Source: Larix kaempferi (taxonomy: Eukaryota > Streptophyta > Pinopsida > Pinales > Pinaceae). From it: a DNA stretch of 64,000 bases. The stretch spans positions 6,572,001 through 6,636,000 of the forward strand of contig BSBM01000442.1 in NCBI GenBank assembly GCA_027924585.1, in the 5' to 3' direction. Below, piece after piece: positions 32,714 to 43,188 of the stretch; position 1 is the first letter of the stretch; the number at the start of each line of letters is the position of its first letter. Position numbers and translations under genes: made by a program. Below the pieces are notes generated by a model. That model was not told the DNA's origin. It saw nothing but the letters and a program-made list of their open reading frames with translations, and made no database searches.

Positions 32714-33246
32714 AAGATCAACACAAGTCAAATTGAACAACAAAGAAGATCACATCCAAAATCTTATCATCAAAGAGTTCTAGAAAGAATCCACCTAGGA
32801 TGGATTGATCATTTTTTTATGGGACAATAGTGTCCAGTCTTTGAACATCGTATCACCTCATATCCTCAACCTTATCAAATAGGTGAAGTTCACAAGAACA
32901 TGGTTCATTCTATCAAGGCATTTTTTCTACCTATGCTTTGAGGACAAAGCATTTTTAAAGGGGAAAGATTGGTAATATACCTAGGGTATATTACTATTAG
33001 GGGACGTAGTAATTATTATGCAATAAATAACAATCACGTAATAGTAGTCATATGGCAATTATTATGTAATGTAATCATTAATTTGTAATAATGATAAAGA
33101 CGGCCCTTTGCCAATGACATGACTTATCAGCCACTACATGTATTTATATACATGTCCATTGTACTCATCAATCATCAATCTCATAGATATTCATATAATA
33201 AATAAATATTATTTAATATGAATATATGTGATTCTTTTATGTTGCA
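32714..33246 (+). mobile_element. 3' tail and LTR of another gypsy-like element
   Basis: The end of a pol-like frame (about 32880-32950) and the purine-rich AAAGGGGAAAGA are followed by TGGTAATATACC at 32970. A block to 33246 ends GTTGCA and contains TATTTATATA (33141-33150). This fits purine tract plus a short LTR of 277 bp on the plus strand. The pol remnant is short and stop-ridden. The assignment rests on the tract and the LTR-like ends. Confidence 0.5.
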
Positions 33247-33676
33247 TTCATGAATGATTTCGCAAAGCTAACCATTTGGTTCACTTCAATAACATAGTAC
33301 AATAACAAATGAAAAGATCTTAGTCAACCTTACCTTAAAAATCAAAATCCTCTCCCCCATTGCCTTCATTTTATTATGATATGCTACTATTGCTACGATG
33401 GAGATTGTGTTATTACTAGGTCTACAAAGATAACAAAGTACATAACATGCATTTTAAAGTCCATGCTGAAATCCAACTCAGAGTTAATTTGCAAATTGAG
33501 CATAACCCTTTTTGTGGCCTTGGTCATTAGAGTACCATGTCATATCATGCAACTTCCTTTATAATGGAGACTGAATCAATGTTATGTGCAGTGGGACTTG
33601 AGAGCCAAAACACAAATTCCAATATAAGCTAGCTTAGAAATTGATTAGAACCTTGAGTGTTACTTTGATCATAGAC

Positions 33677-33825
33677 ATCAATCAATATGCACTTTACAAC
33701 AAAGTAATACAATGTTGTATATGTTGGGATATACACCATTGTATTTGAAGCATTTCAAATCCAATTATATATATCCCAACCTATACAACATTTCTTACTA
33801 TGATGCAAGGTGCATATTGTTTGCT
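33677..33825. mobile_element. Inverted-repeat element (MITE-like, 149 bp, 9-bp target duplication)
   Basis: Arms 33683-33733 and 33768-33819 are inverted copies with few mismatches (CAATATGCAC..., ...TGTTGGGATATA). The loop is 34 bases. ATCATAGAC flanks it at 33668-33676 and 33826-33834. Nine-base duplications are typical of Mutator-like elements. A microRNA-type hairpin is an alternative, but the flanking repeat favours transposition. Confidence 0.75.
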
Positions 33826-33834
33826 ATCATAGAC

Positions 33835-36137
33835 TACCATGTCATAATATGATACTACTTTTTAGATTGGAGATTGAAGTAATAATTATAGAAATAGTAC
33901 TAAGGTACATTTATGGCCTAGATGTGTAATCTCTATAAAATTAATAAATTAAATTGTAAAAAAATTTAAATCATTAAAAAAAAAATTACAAACTAGCCGA
34001 CCATAATAATACAAGACTAAAAGAAGGAGCCATAATAACTATAAAAATACGTAATAAACTTTGGATCTTTTGAGCATTTAGAGAATTTTTCTATTTATTT
34101 TGCTTCTTCTCAATGTTTATTAGATCCAAGGTTAATATGGATCTATGTTAGTAAATGTGCAAATAAAAAGTGTATATAGTAAAGACTTAAGAACCCATGC
34201 ATAAAATCGAAGTGATGATTAACTTACTGGTTTAAATGAGTTGAGAGCTAGTAGCTCGAATGGTTGGGAAGTAAGTTTCACATTTTCCCCACTTCAAATA
34301 CGCAATGAGGCATTAGTTTGTTGTGCCTTGGTTGAAAAGGTAGGCACCCCCACTTGGAACATATTGACCCTAGGCTGAGGCTCGAGTTTCTTGTTAGGTG
34401 TGGTTTGCAGATTGTTGTGACTAGGGTTCATAGTGGTAGCCAATTGGATTTGAACTTGGCTCTTAGCTAGGTAATCCTGGCTAGTTACTGATTCCCTTAT
34501 TGAAAAGAGAAACAAAAAGAAAAAACTTACTTTTTTAAATGATAGCCTTGAAAATTGAATAAAGATCACGGGCAAGATGAAGTATATAATATGTATGAGA
34601 GAATGAGAGTGTTTAGGCACCACAAACCCAAGTATAGTAAACAGTGAATTAATTGAGCTCCTCTTGTGTGTTGATTGAGTGAAATGATTGAGCTTTCTTG
34701 TTTTCTGTTATTGGACTAATTATTATGTTATAAGATGTTACTACAATTTACAACTTATATCTAAGAAATGAGCTTGTACATTTTACAATGCAAATCGATG
34801 CAATGGTAAGTGTTTATAGATAATAGAGAAGTACATGGCAGAGTTTGGAGAGATTAAGTAGAAAATTGAAATGATATTGGCTTGTTTGAAAATTTAATAC
34901 ATTAGTATATGTGAAGATGAGGTTGTCAAGGGAAAATGATGTCTACCATGTAGAGTTTGAATATCTCCCTAAGAGCCAATTTTGACACTCTGTTAATGTT
35001 TATAGATACGATGAAGGCACCTGCCATGACATGCCATACAATCTCCCATGCCATATCCTAGTCGAATCACCTACCTCTAGTACACTTCTTTAACCATGTC
35101 TATCATTGCCATCATTTATTTAGTGCCTTCCATTATCGCTTGCTCAAACACTAATGTATATACCAAGGAAGTTGGTATATATAACCCCTCTTTCATTGCC
35201 TACTCAAGTATTGGTATACATACCAAGGAAGCTAGTATATATAATTGGCATATATACCAACTTCCCTATTATGTATATACTTAGTTTGTGAGTATGTGTC
35301 GGTGGTGGGTGCTACAAATTGTAGGCAATGATAGAGGGCGCTTAAGTAGTGGTGCAATGGCAGATAAGGTTAAATCATGTGACAAAGGTGGGCAATTTGA
35401 CTGGGGTATGTCATGGCATGTGAGGCATTGGTTTATGTCAATGTCAATGCAAGATTGATAGCCACAATACTTAAAAGTGATTGAATGATAGCCTAGTGGA
35501 TATCACTCATTATTGTCTAGTGTCATAGTACGCATAAAACTTTTGAGGATGATTCTTTAATATTTTCAGGATGTTTCTTATGCTTTGATTGTAGAACATC
35601 CACCACTTTCTAGAGGTGAGACATTGTATTGCAATTATGGACAATGATCCCTTGACTTGAGTTTATAATCATAATGATCAGTATTGAACTGCCTTTGCAA
35701 GAGCACGTCAGTCCACAAAGGGAAAACATGTCAATTGGAGGAATTGATACTAATCGGGTAATAACCACATCCCACTTTAACAAACCCAACAAATTTGGGC
35801 CTTTAAGATCTCCTTACATCACTTAGACATTGCTATACACAAAGATGAGTGTCTCAATACTTAAGAAACTTGTAAGGATGATTGTTTAATACATTGGGAT
35901 GCTTTGTTAATACTTTGATTGTCAAATATTCATCATTTATCAGGAGATGGGACAACAATTATAGTCTTGACCTAGTGATCATGACAGTATTCATTAAACA
36001 ATGACCCTCTTGTGGGAGTGCACTAGTCTATGAAAGGAAAAACGTATCACTTGGAGGATTCAATACCAACATGTTATTTTAAAATGTCTTTCCTATGCAC
36101 ACATTATAGCTTAATTTAAAATATTTTTTGTAATATT
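33835..36137. other. Intergenic DNA with diverged direct repeats
   Basis: No gene recognised. Near 35160-35270, TACCAAGGAAG(T/C)T(G/A)GTATATATAA occurs twice with an inverted partial copy. About 35517-35760 and 35851-36080 form a diverged direct repeat: both contain GGATGATT(C/G)TTTAATA, then CTTTGATTGT, then GGAGGA(A)TT. A 109-residue minus-strand ORF at 34294-34623 has no recognisable features. Confidence 0.5.
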
Positions 36138-36412
36138 TATTATCTTTATAAGTCATTTTTTTTACAGTAACGGTTGACAAGCTTTATATTAAAAAAAAAG
36201 ATGATCTTACAAAAATGGTGGGAAGACTGTACCCAAAAAGGAGGGCTGTCTAAGCAAGCACCTCACAACCAGTCTTTAGATTTCATACATAGCTACTATT
36301 CTTCAATAACAAAGAAAATTAACAGACTGTCCTAGAATCTGATTACATAGGAAATACATAATAAGAGAAACTACATATATTCAACATGGAGATCCTGAAA
36401 CAAGACTAGAAT

Positions 36413-36730
36413 TCATTTGTCATTAAGGTGGCAGACCTTCTCCTTGCTACCAGCTGCCTGACCTTCGTTTTCTTCTTTCATGCCAAGGATCACAGAGGGG
36501 TTATTGCGATTGCTGGTTCTGATGCAATCCACTTTGGCTTCAACTATCCTTAGGCAGCTGTATAGAGACTCGATTTTGCCCACCAGCTTTTCGAAATAAT
36601 CCTTCATTTTGCTGCTATTGCTCCTAACCTCTGAATTCGAAATCTGGACAAAGGTGGCAAGATGGGAGATGGCCTTCTTCAGGTCACTCTTTTCTTCTCT
36701 CAACCAACGAACCTGAGACTCAATATCCTA
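36413..36730 (-). pseudogene. Coiled-coil-like ORF in the truncated LINE
   Basis: About 100 residues, reading VRWLREEKSDLKKAISHLA, then FEKLVGKIESLYSCLRIVEAKV, a heptad-like pattern. It sits near the 3' end of the retroposed segment. No family recognised. Confidence 0.35.
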
Positions 36731-37525
36731 CAAATGCGAGAGTACTCCTGGGGAAGGACTATCAGGACCACACGGGGACTCCAGATTCACAATTCCCCAT
36801 TGTCCCCCACCAAATTCGACCAGAGTTTGCCACTACCCGGCTCCCCAGGGCTACCACGAACATGGTGCAAAGAGCCACCCTGGTTCTAGCAGATACCCAC
36901 GTCGAGGGGTCTCCAATTTCTTCCATTGTCATGCTCAGGAGGGCTGTGGACATTATTCGCAGAGTTCCTGATGCTCTGCCCCTGACCAACGTCCAGAGGA
37001 GACCAGCTTTTGCCGAGCTCATCGTTCTTGGAGTGCCCTCGACAAACATGTTTCGCCTGGCTACTATGAGAGCCCTAAACCTCATTGCCTCCATTTCCTT
37101 GACCCTGAACCACCTCAAGTGCAAAGAGGTACCGCTTCATTTCAACTCCTCCCGAGTTAACTTGTATCTGCTTCCTACAGCGGCGGCACTGCAACGCTGG
37201 AAGACAAAAGCCAGTATTACCACCTACATTACCACAATCCATGCTAACCCAAATACAGATGATCCCACAGACAGTGCAGAGAATGTTCTGGATGCTCAAA
37301 CCATCACCCTGTTCCATGTTATAGGCGTTGGATTCCCTGTCGCCCACACGCATTGAAGTCCCGCATGCAAGACAGGTGGAGTCTGGCTGGGAGCGCCGTC
37401 GAAAGAGCCTTGAGGGTGCGTGAGGAAATCCCAAGGAGATCTGGAGGTTGACCAAATCCATGCATAGCGCAAACCCAAAGATTAAGTGGACGTTTGGAGA
37501 GTTAGAACCCAAACATTTGAGGATG

Positions 37526-37929
37526 CTAAGGAACCCAAACATTTGCAAGGTGTTGTCCATCTCTAACAACAAGACCACAATTTAAACCTGCTCCGATATT
37601 AGCCATGGCATCGGCTTGCTGATTGTTAATCCTAAGGATGTGAAAAAGGGAGATAGAGCAAAGATCTTTGATTGAGTGAATGAAGTGGAAATGGAACTTG
37701 GAAGTAGGTTTGTGATGATTTTTGGCTAAGGCCCTGGCTTGCTTGATAACCAGAAGGGAGTCACCGATGGCCACAAGATCCTGAACATTATTTTCCTTTG
37801 CGACGTCAATACCTTTGATCAAGGTGATCCACTCCGCATCATTATTCGTCCTCCTTCCAATCCCCCAGGCGAAATCTGTCATTTTGTTTCCATTAGAGTC
37901 CAGAAGGACTCCCCCTGCACCTACCAGCC
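37526..37929 (-). pseudogene. RNase H domain at the truncated 5' end of the LINE
   Basis: The frame begins at the very edge of the insert with GLVGAGGVLLDSNGNK. It keeps Glu (NNDAEW), Asp (IGDSLLVI) and Asp (NQQADAMANIG). The first catalytic Asp, which precedes the GAGGV segment in this family, has been cut off. RNase H domains occur at the C-terminus of plant LINE ORF2. Confidence 0.8.
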
Positions 37930-37951
37930 CATATTATCTTTATAAGTCATT

Positions 37952-40900
37952 AACTAGGAAATAAAAAAGAAATAAAAAGTTTATTTTTAAGAAAAAAAAC
38001 ATACTCTCTATTCGAAAGAAGAGAAATTTCATTATCTACTCATTAATCTCCAACTTTCACCCATAAGTTTTATAACAAAATACCATATATTTATCTTAAC
38101 TTCATAAAAACAAGTATATATATATAACAAAATACCATATATTTATCCTAACTTCATAGAAACAAGTATATATATATATAAGTATATATATATAGATGAT
38201 ATAACATACCAACTCCATGTTATGATCCCAATAGACATGATCATTCTAATATAACTCACATCCATTTAATTACAAAAATACGAATTCCCAAATATTTATA
38301 AAACTCCGTAATTCCAATCTAAAGCTCGTTTAAAAAAAATTATTTACAAACTTATCGATCATAAACAAATCAATTAATTACAAAAAAGGAATTCCCAAAT
38401 ATTTATAAAACTCTATAATTCCAATCTAAAGCTTGTTTAAAAAAAAAATATTTACAAACTTATCGATCATAAAGAAATCAATTAATCATAAAAAAAAATT
38501 AAGATATTATTTACCAAATTTCTTCTTTAATAGAAGACAATGATATTATCATCAACCACATCCCATTTGCATAACAACTTATTTAAATATAAAATCAAAA
38601 TAATAATTAACTACATAATTTGTATTGAATTAAAAAAATTAAGACTTAAAATTATAACTGTGATCAAATAAAATAATAATTTCTATTAAAATTTTAACTC
38701 AAAATTGTAACTTTTTAAATTTTTTAATAAATTTAATTTAGAATGATAAAAATAAAACAATAACTAATTAAAAATAAAACAATACTAATATGAAATTGTA
38801 ATTTTGACAAATTAAAATGTGTAATAAAATTTTAATTTTAAATAGTAAAAATAAAACAATAATTATTTATAAAAAAATTTTAAATTTTAATATTTTTTAA
38901 AATGATAATGAAAAAATATTTTGATTTTTTTTAGAAATAACCAAAATCTTTAAAACTTTTCTAAGTTAATATTATGCAATGTAACAAATTATAAAATCAA
39001 AATTTTTTATTATTAAAATTTAATTTTTAATTACATAAAAGGATTCAACTCTTCATATTTAAATACCCACAAATTATGCAATCCTAAAGACTTATATTTA
39101 TAATTCTAAATTTTTAATATCACTAAATCTTACTATTAAAATTTACTTAAAAAACATAAAATCTTAAAACTTATCATTAAAATTTATTTTAAAAAAGTAA
39201 AACTTATATCTAAAATTTGCTAAAAAAAAATAAGTTTTCATAATTTTTATGAATGTGAAGACTTTTTTTTGTGCATGAGAACTGTTATACCAAAGGATAA
39301 GCCTATTCACTCCCACCCAACAAGTATTAGATTGTAGACTTTGTCGAAACAACCATCAAACCCCACTGCTAACTCCTAAACTTAACCCCGCTACTGCAGT
39401 GGCTCGTAAACTTAACCATGTGAATACTCATATCTATACATCATTGTTTTCAAATAAATGAAAAACTGGATAAATGGGATGCAACTGATCCCTTCTCAGT
39501 TTCATAATGTGGAACGCAATTGAAATTGTTGAGTTTGGATTGAGACGCGGAATAACGACATTTTCCTTGTCATACAGATCTGGTTCCTCCTACACTTTCT
39601 GACTTTGGATTGGTCAGCGTGCATATCCAATCTAATGTCGTGGGGATTAATATCACCACCTCATAATTAGCAGCAGCAGCAGGCAGATTAATCATATTTG
39701 ATTTGGGCTCTAGCAGGCAGATTAATCATATTTGATTTCGGCTATGGCTAAATCAGTTTTCTGTTTTAATCTCATCGACCGACAATCAATTGGGCAAACG
39801 TGCACGAATCTGTCAGTATAGAGTACAGATCCAACTTGAAAAGCATGGTTACCTTAATTCAATGGAAATGACCACCATTTTTCCAGTAGGAACTTTAGAT
39901 TATACACGCAATCTAAAAATTCTGGTAGAAATGGCAATCTCAGCGTTCTGCATTTAGAATTGGGACCATGTGAACAACAGCTGTTGATTCCTAACTACAG
40001 CCCATGTGACAGTATTGTCAATAAAAGTCTCACAGAAAAAGACATCATGGGCACTTTCCTGTACTACTGCAAAGAGGCTTTGTGCTGTGGATAAGACTGG
40101 CTGCCTAATTAGAAAAACAGACTTTTTTTTGTCTGTGTAAATGCCAGAGATGCCATACACATGACTGCTTTTGTCTTTCTTGGTTAGCAAAATTTGTTGT
40201 CATCAGCGCTGGAGAAATCTGTTTGCCAGGCCAGAAAAGAATTGGAAACATGCCCAAACAATAGCCACAAAACAAATACAATAAATTATATGGAGTGAAG
40301 CTGTGTTTTCATGGGGTTTAGTGAGGAATAAATTGTTTTAATTAGTTTTAAAATTTTGCAGGGGTTGCTGGGTCAATGTATGGTTTTAACCGGCATGAAA
40401 TTCAGTACTTCAATTGGTGTATGGGAAGTAGTTGGAGAGTGGGACAGCAGGTAGGTATGTGAGAAAATTAATGGAGACGTTGAAGAGAAGAGCCCACCAA
40501 ACTTTAACATCCCCTTCAGGCGTTTTCATCTGTTGTATTCACATGTCATTTTGTAGATAGTGATTTTAGAAGCTTTTTTACAGATCCCCAAATCTCGTTC
40601 ACAGTTTCCTCTGTACTTTCATGTAATTCAAAGAGATTTTGTCACTAATCAATTCGGTTTCAAAAAGGTTCCAGTCAACTCAATGGATTTCTTTTTCAAT
40701 TTTTACTGCGCTCTTTACCCCTCGTTTTGGCATCTTCCCTTGGAAAATCCACGAGGAAAGTGTACACGAATATAAAACAGTGTTTGGATTACTGGCTACA
40801 TGAATAGACCCAAAACTCAGTTCTAAAGCCCAGAGTTGACTGGTTCCTTCTCAGGATTTGCAGATATGACGCTACCATCATCATCTGTTAGAAGAAAATC

Positions 40901-41269
40901 AACATTTTGTTCATCAGCTATCTAGTCCTATTCACATCTATCTAGCCCTGAGTGCTGTCTTGCTTGGCAGATATGTTCTCCATCTCCTGTACAAGTTCAA
41001 GTCAACGAATGGTGATGGCAAACAAATTATTCTGACCAACCTAGGCAGTTATCCCTTCCTGCAGGCAGGACAGACACAAATGCTGTATGGGTGGTGTGAA
41101 TAAAGGTACTTCAACTGCTGCCCTCATTCTGGGGAGTTCAATTTAAATTTGTTCTAAATTTTGATTGAATTCACAGTTTCACACAGTTCTATTTCCACCG
41201 ATTTAGAAACTTTATTTAGGATATTTTGACCATGAAATTAAAAATACAAAAAAATGGAGAAACTTGGTG
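37952..41269. other. AT-rich intergenic DNA
   Basis: 38000-39250 is extremely AT-rich with homopolymer runs. 39360-41269 is more balanced but holds no recognised gene. A 78-residue minus-strand ORF (39954-40190) lacks an ATG and is of unknown meaning. At 39678-39738 a segment of about 28 bases, AGCAGGCAGATTAATCATAT followed by TTGATTT, is repeated with a 34-base period. Confidence 0.5.
38086..38483. repeat. Two local tandem duplications in AT-rich DNA
   Basis: About 38074-38180: ATAACAAAATACCATATATT twice (period about 54), ending in TATATA runs. About 38268-38483: a unit of 107 bp (GGAATTCCCAAATATTTATA..., CTTATCGATCATAAA) present twice with a few differences. Confidence 0.8.
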
Positions 41270-41276
41270 ATAAATA

Positions 41277-41443
41277 CAGGCGTGTGATAACTGGCACTCA
41301 AATCGCCCCCCTAGCGATGGAAAATTTTCAGGCCAGGCACAGTTCCACCCCTCTCATTGTTTTTTTGGAATTTTGATGATCTAGGTCGTCTTAAAATGAG
41401 CCAAAACTTCTAGGGGCGATTTGAGTGCCAGTTATCCCACACC
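41277..41443. mobile_element. MITE, 167 bp, with about 30-bp terminal inverted repeats
   Basis: The left end contains GTGTGATAACTGGCACTCAA followed by ATCGCCCC. The right end is its inverted copy (GGGGCGATTTGAGTGCCAGT, TATCCCACAC), with a 2-base difference. ATAAATA flanks it at 41270-41276 and 41444-41450. No coding capacity. The 7- to 8-base duplication fits a hAT-like origin, but the superfamily is uncertain. Confidence 0.8.
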
Positions 41444-41640
41444 ATAAATAAGCATCCAGCAATAGAAACTTTACTTTGACATTTACTGCTCTGTTGCTTG
41501 ATGCTTATTGATCACTTATAAACTTTACTTTTTAACTTGTAATGAATCATAACTTGTATCGAATCAATTTCAAACTATATCTGTTGAAGCCTGGGCGACA
41601 TTTACTGTTCTGCTGCTCATTTCTGCTCTCCTGCTGGGTG

Positions 41641-41920
41641 CTTATTGATTATCAATCAATTTTACATTTTAACTTGTACTTAATCATGAATCATAACTTG
41701 TACTTAATCAATTTATTTTGGAAAGATCAAAACTTGTACCCAATTCCAATAATTAATTAGGAGGAAGATGAAATAACTCTCTTATTGATTATCAATCAAT
41801 TTTACATTTTAACTTGTACTAAACAATGAATCATAACTTGTACTTCATCAATTTATTTTCTAAAGATCAAAACTTGTACCCAATTCCAATAATTAATTAG
41901 CAGGAAGATGAAGTAACTCT
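41641..41920. repeat. Tandem duplication, 140-bp unit
   Basis: CTTATTGATTATCAATCAAT starts at 41641 and 41781, and each copy ends near TTAATTAG(G/C)AGGAAGATGAA(A/G)TAACTCTC. A weaker third copy may precede at about 41500. AACTTGTACTTAATCA recurs inside each unit. Confidence 0.85.
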
Positions 41921-43095
41921 CACTCAAACTGAATTCGATTGTCAATTCTGAATATCCAATAGATATGCAACAACGTCTGTAAGCGATATTTAGATGCCTG
42001 ACATAGTTGATGTACTCCGGAGTGCTTGAGGGTACGCAATTGGATTTCTCGTCTAATGGCCCATCCTCACATGCTTCAGGGTACGAGAGGATTATATCTA
42101 ATGCTTAATTAAGTTTGGCCAAAAAAGTCTATATATCCTTTTGATGCCCGAAATGAAAACCAATTCGAAAGAAGGATAGCCGTTTAGAATGCCCCTTATC
42201 CAGCTCCGTGGATGGGTTACTTCAATTTTTTTGTGATAAGGAATGAGTGTAAATAAGCCATTTAAATTTCCCTGATGATCTGTGACGTATGATTTTACAC
42301 TATCTTGGTTGACTTTCTCCAATAACTTGAAGTGATCGTGCTATCGTGAATCGCATTCTCACCTGCCAGCTTTATGTGATAAGATCTACTTGATAATAAC
42401 TCCCCAGTCCCACCACCTTCAAAGCTCACAGAGGACACAATTAATATATTTATATATATCATCGTAGACTGTGAAAAAGGTCTTTCAAAACCATCCATGT
42501 CGTCAAATTTATTTCACCGATAGATGCAGTCGCTGATTATGAATTAATTTCTTCCATAGAGTTGATTTTGAAACAGCCCAATCACCCAGAAACATCGAAG
42601 CCATCGCCCAAAGAGACTACAGCATTGCCCACCTACCCGAATACCCAAAAATAGAGCAAACTCATCAGATTCTGCCATCGCCGCTACACCAATCAGCAAA
42701 CCAAGTTTCTGAATTCCAAACCTCTAGATGATTAAATGCTCATCAACTCTACCGGAGGCGAGAAAACCCAGATTCTGAAGATGTCCAAGATTAGTATGGA
42801 AGGTAGAAAAAAGTTATGAATCGATTGTTCCAATGGTAGCACAGGGTTCTGACGGTGTCATCTTAAATGCCATTAAATGTCCTTCAGAAAAACTTTATTG
42901 TTTGCTGTTCACGCAGGCAATGCATGAGAGTACTGACAAAGCTGTATGCTGTTATCACACTTAATTGCGAGCAGCATAGCATTCAATGCAGCAGAGGCAA
43001 ACGCTAGGAAGATTTTGATCTGTTTTGAAGATCTTACTTAGCTGGAGCTGGAATGCTATGAAGACAGGCGTTTCAGAAATCGTTGCATGGGTGGA

Positions 43096-43103
43096 TTTAT
43101 ATA
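43096..43103 (+). promoter_or_regulatory. TATA box of the receptor-kinase gene
   Basis: TTTATATA, 86 bases before the start codon at 43189. This leaves a short 5' untranslated region if transcription starts about 30 bases downstream. Confidence 0.5.
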
Positions 43104-43188
43104 CGTGAAGCTTCTCGTGTATTCAGTTTGTTGTATCAGCAGTAAAGAGAAAGTTTTGTTTTGTTGGGGAGATTAAGATATAGGCAAA

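Larger units (their letters stand above)
36158..37931 (-). mobile_element. 5'-truncated LINE (or LINE-mobilised cDNA) with 20-bp target duplication
   Basis: TATTATCTTTATAAGTCATT occurs at 36138-36157 and 37932-37951. Between them is 1774 bp in minus orientation, ending at the left in TTTTTTT (a short A-tail on the minus strand) and starting at the right inside an RNase H domain. Long exact target copies, an A-tail and 5' truncation are the marks of target-primed reverse transcription. Downstream of the RNase H are a Cys-rich ORF (37075-37578: CLACG, CTVCG, CRRC) and a coiled-coil-like ORF (36413-36730). Confidence 0.88.

Noticed and set aside
34245-34310. Second SINE suggested by TAGCTCGAATGG and CTTCAAATAC
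   Set aside because: Likeness to the 61405-61606 SINE stops after about 60 bases, the B box is poor, and no A-tail or target copies were found.
37075-37578. Cys-rich ORF as a host zinc-finger gene
   Set aside because: It lies inside the retroposed segment, overlaps the RNase H frame and lacks its own start context. It is kept as part of the LINE observation only.
39954-40190. Minus-strand ORF of 78 residues as a host exon
   Set aside because: No ATG, no clear splice sites and no recognisable domain.
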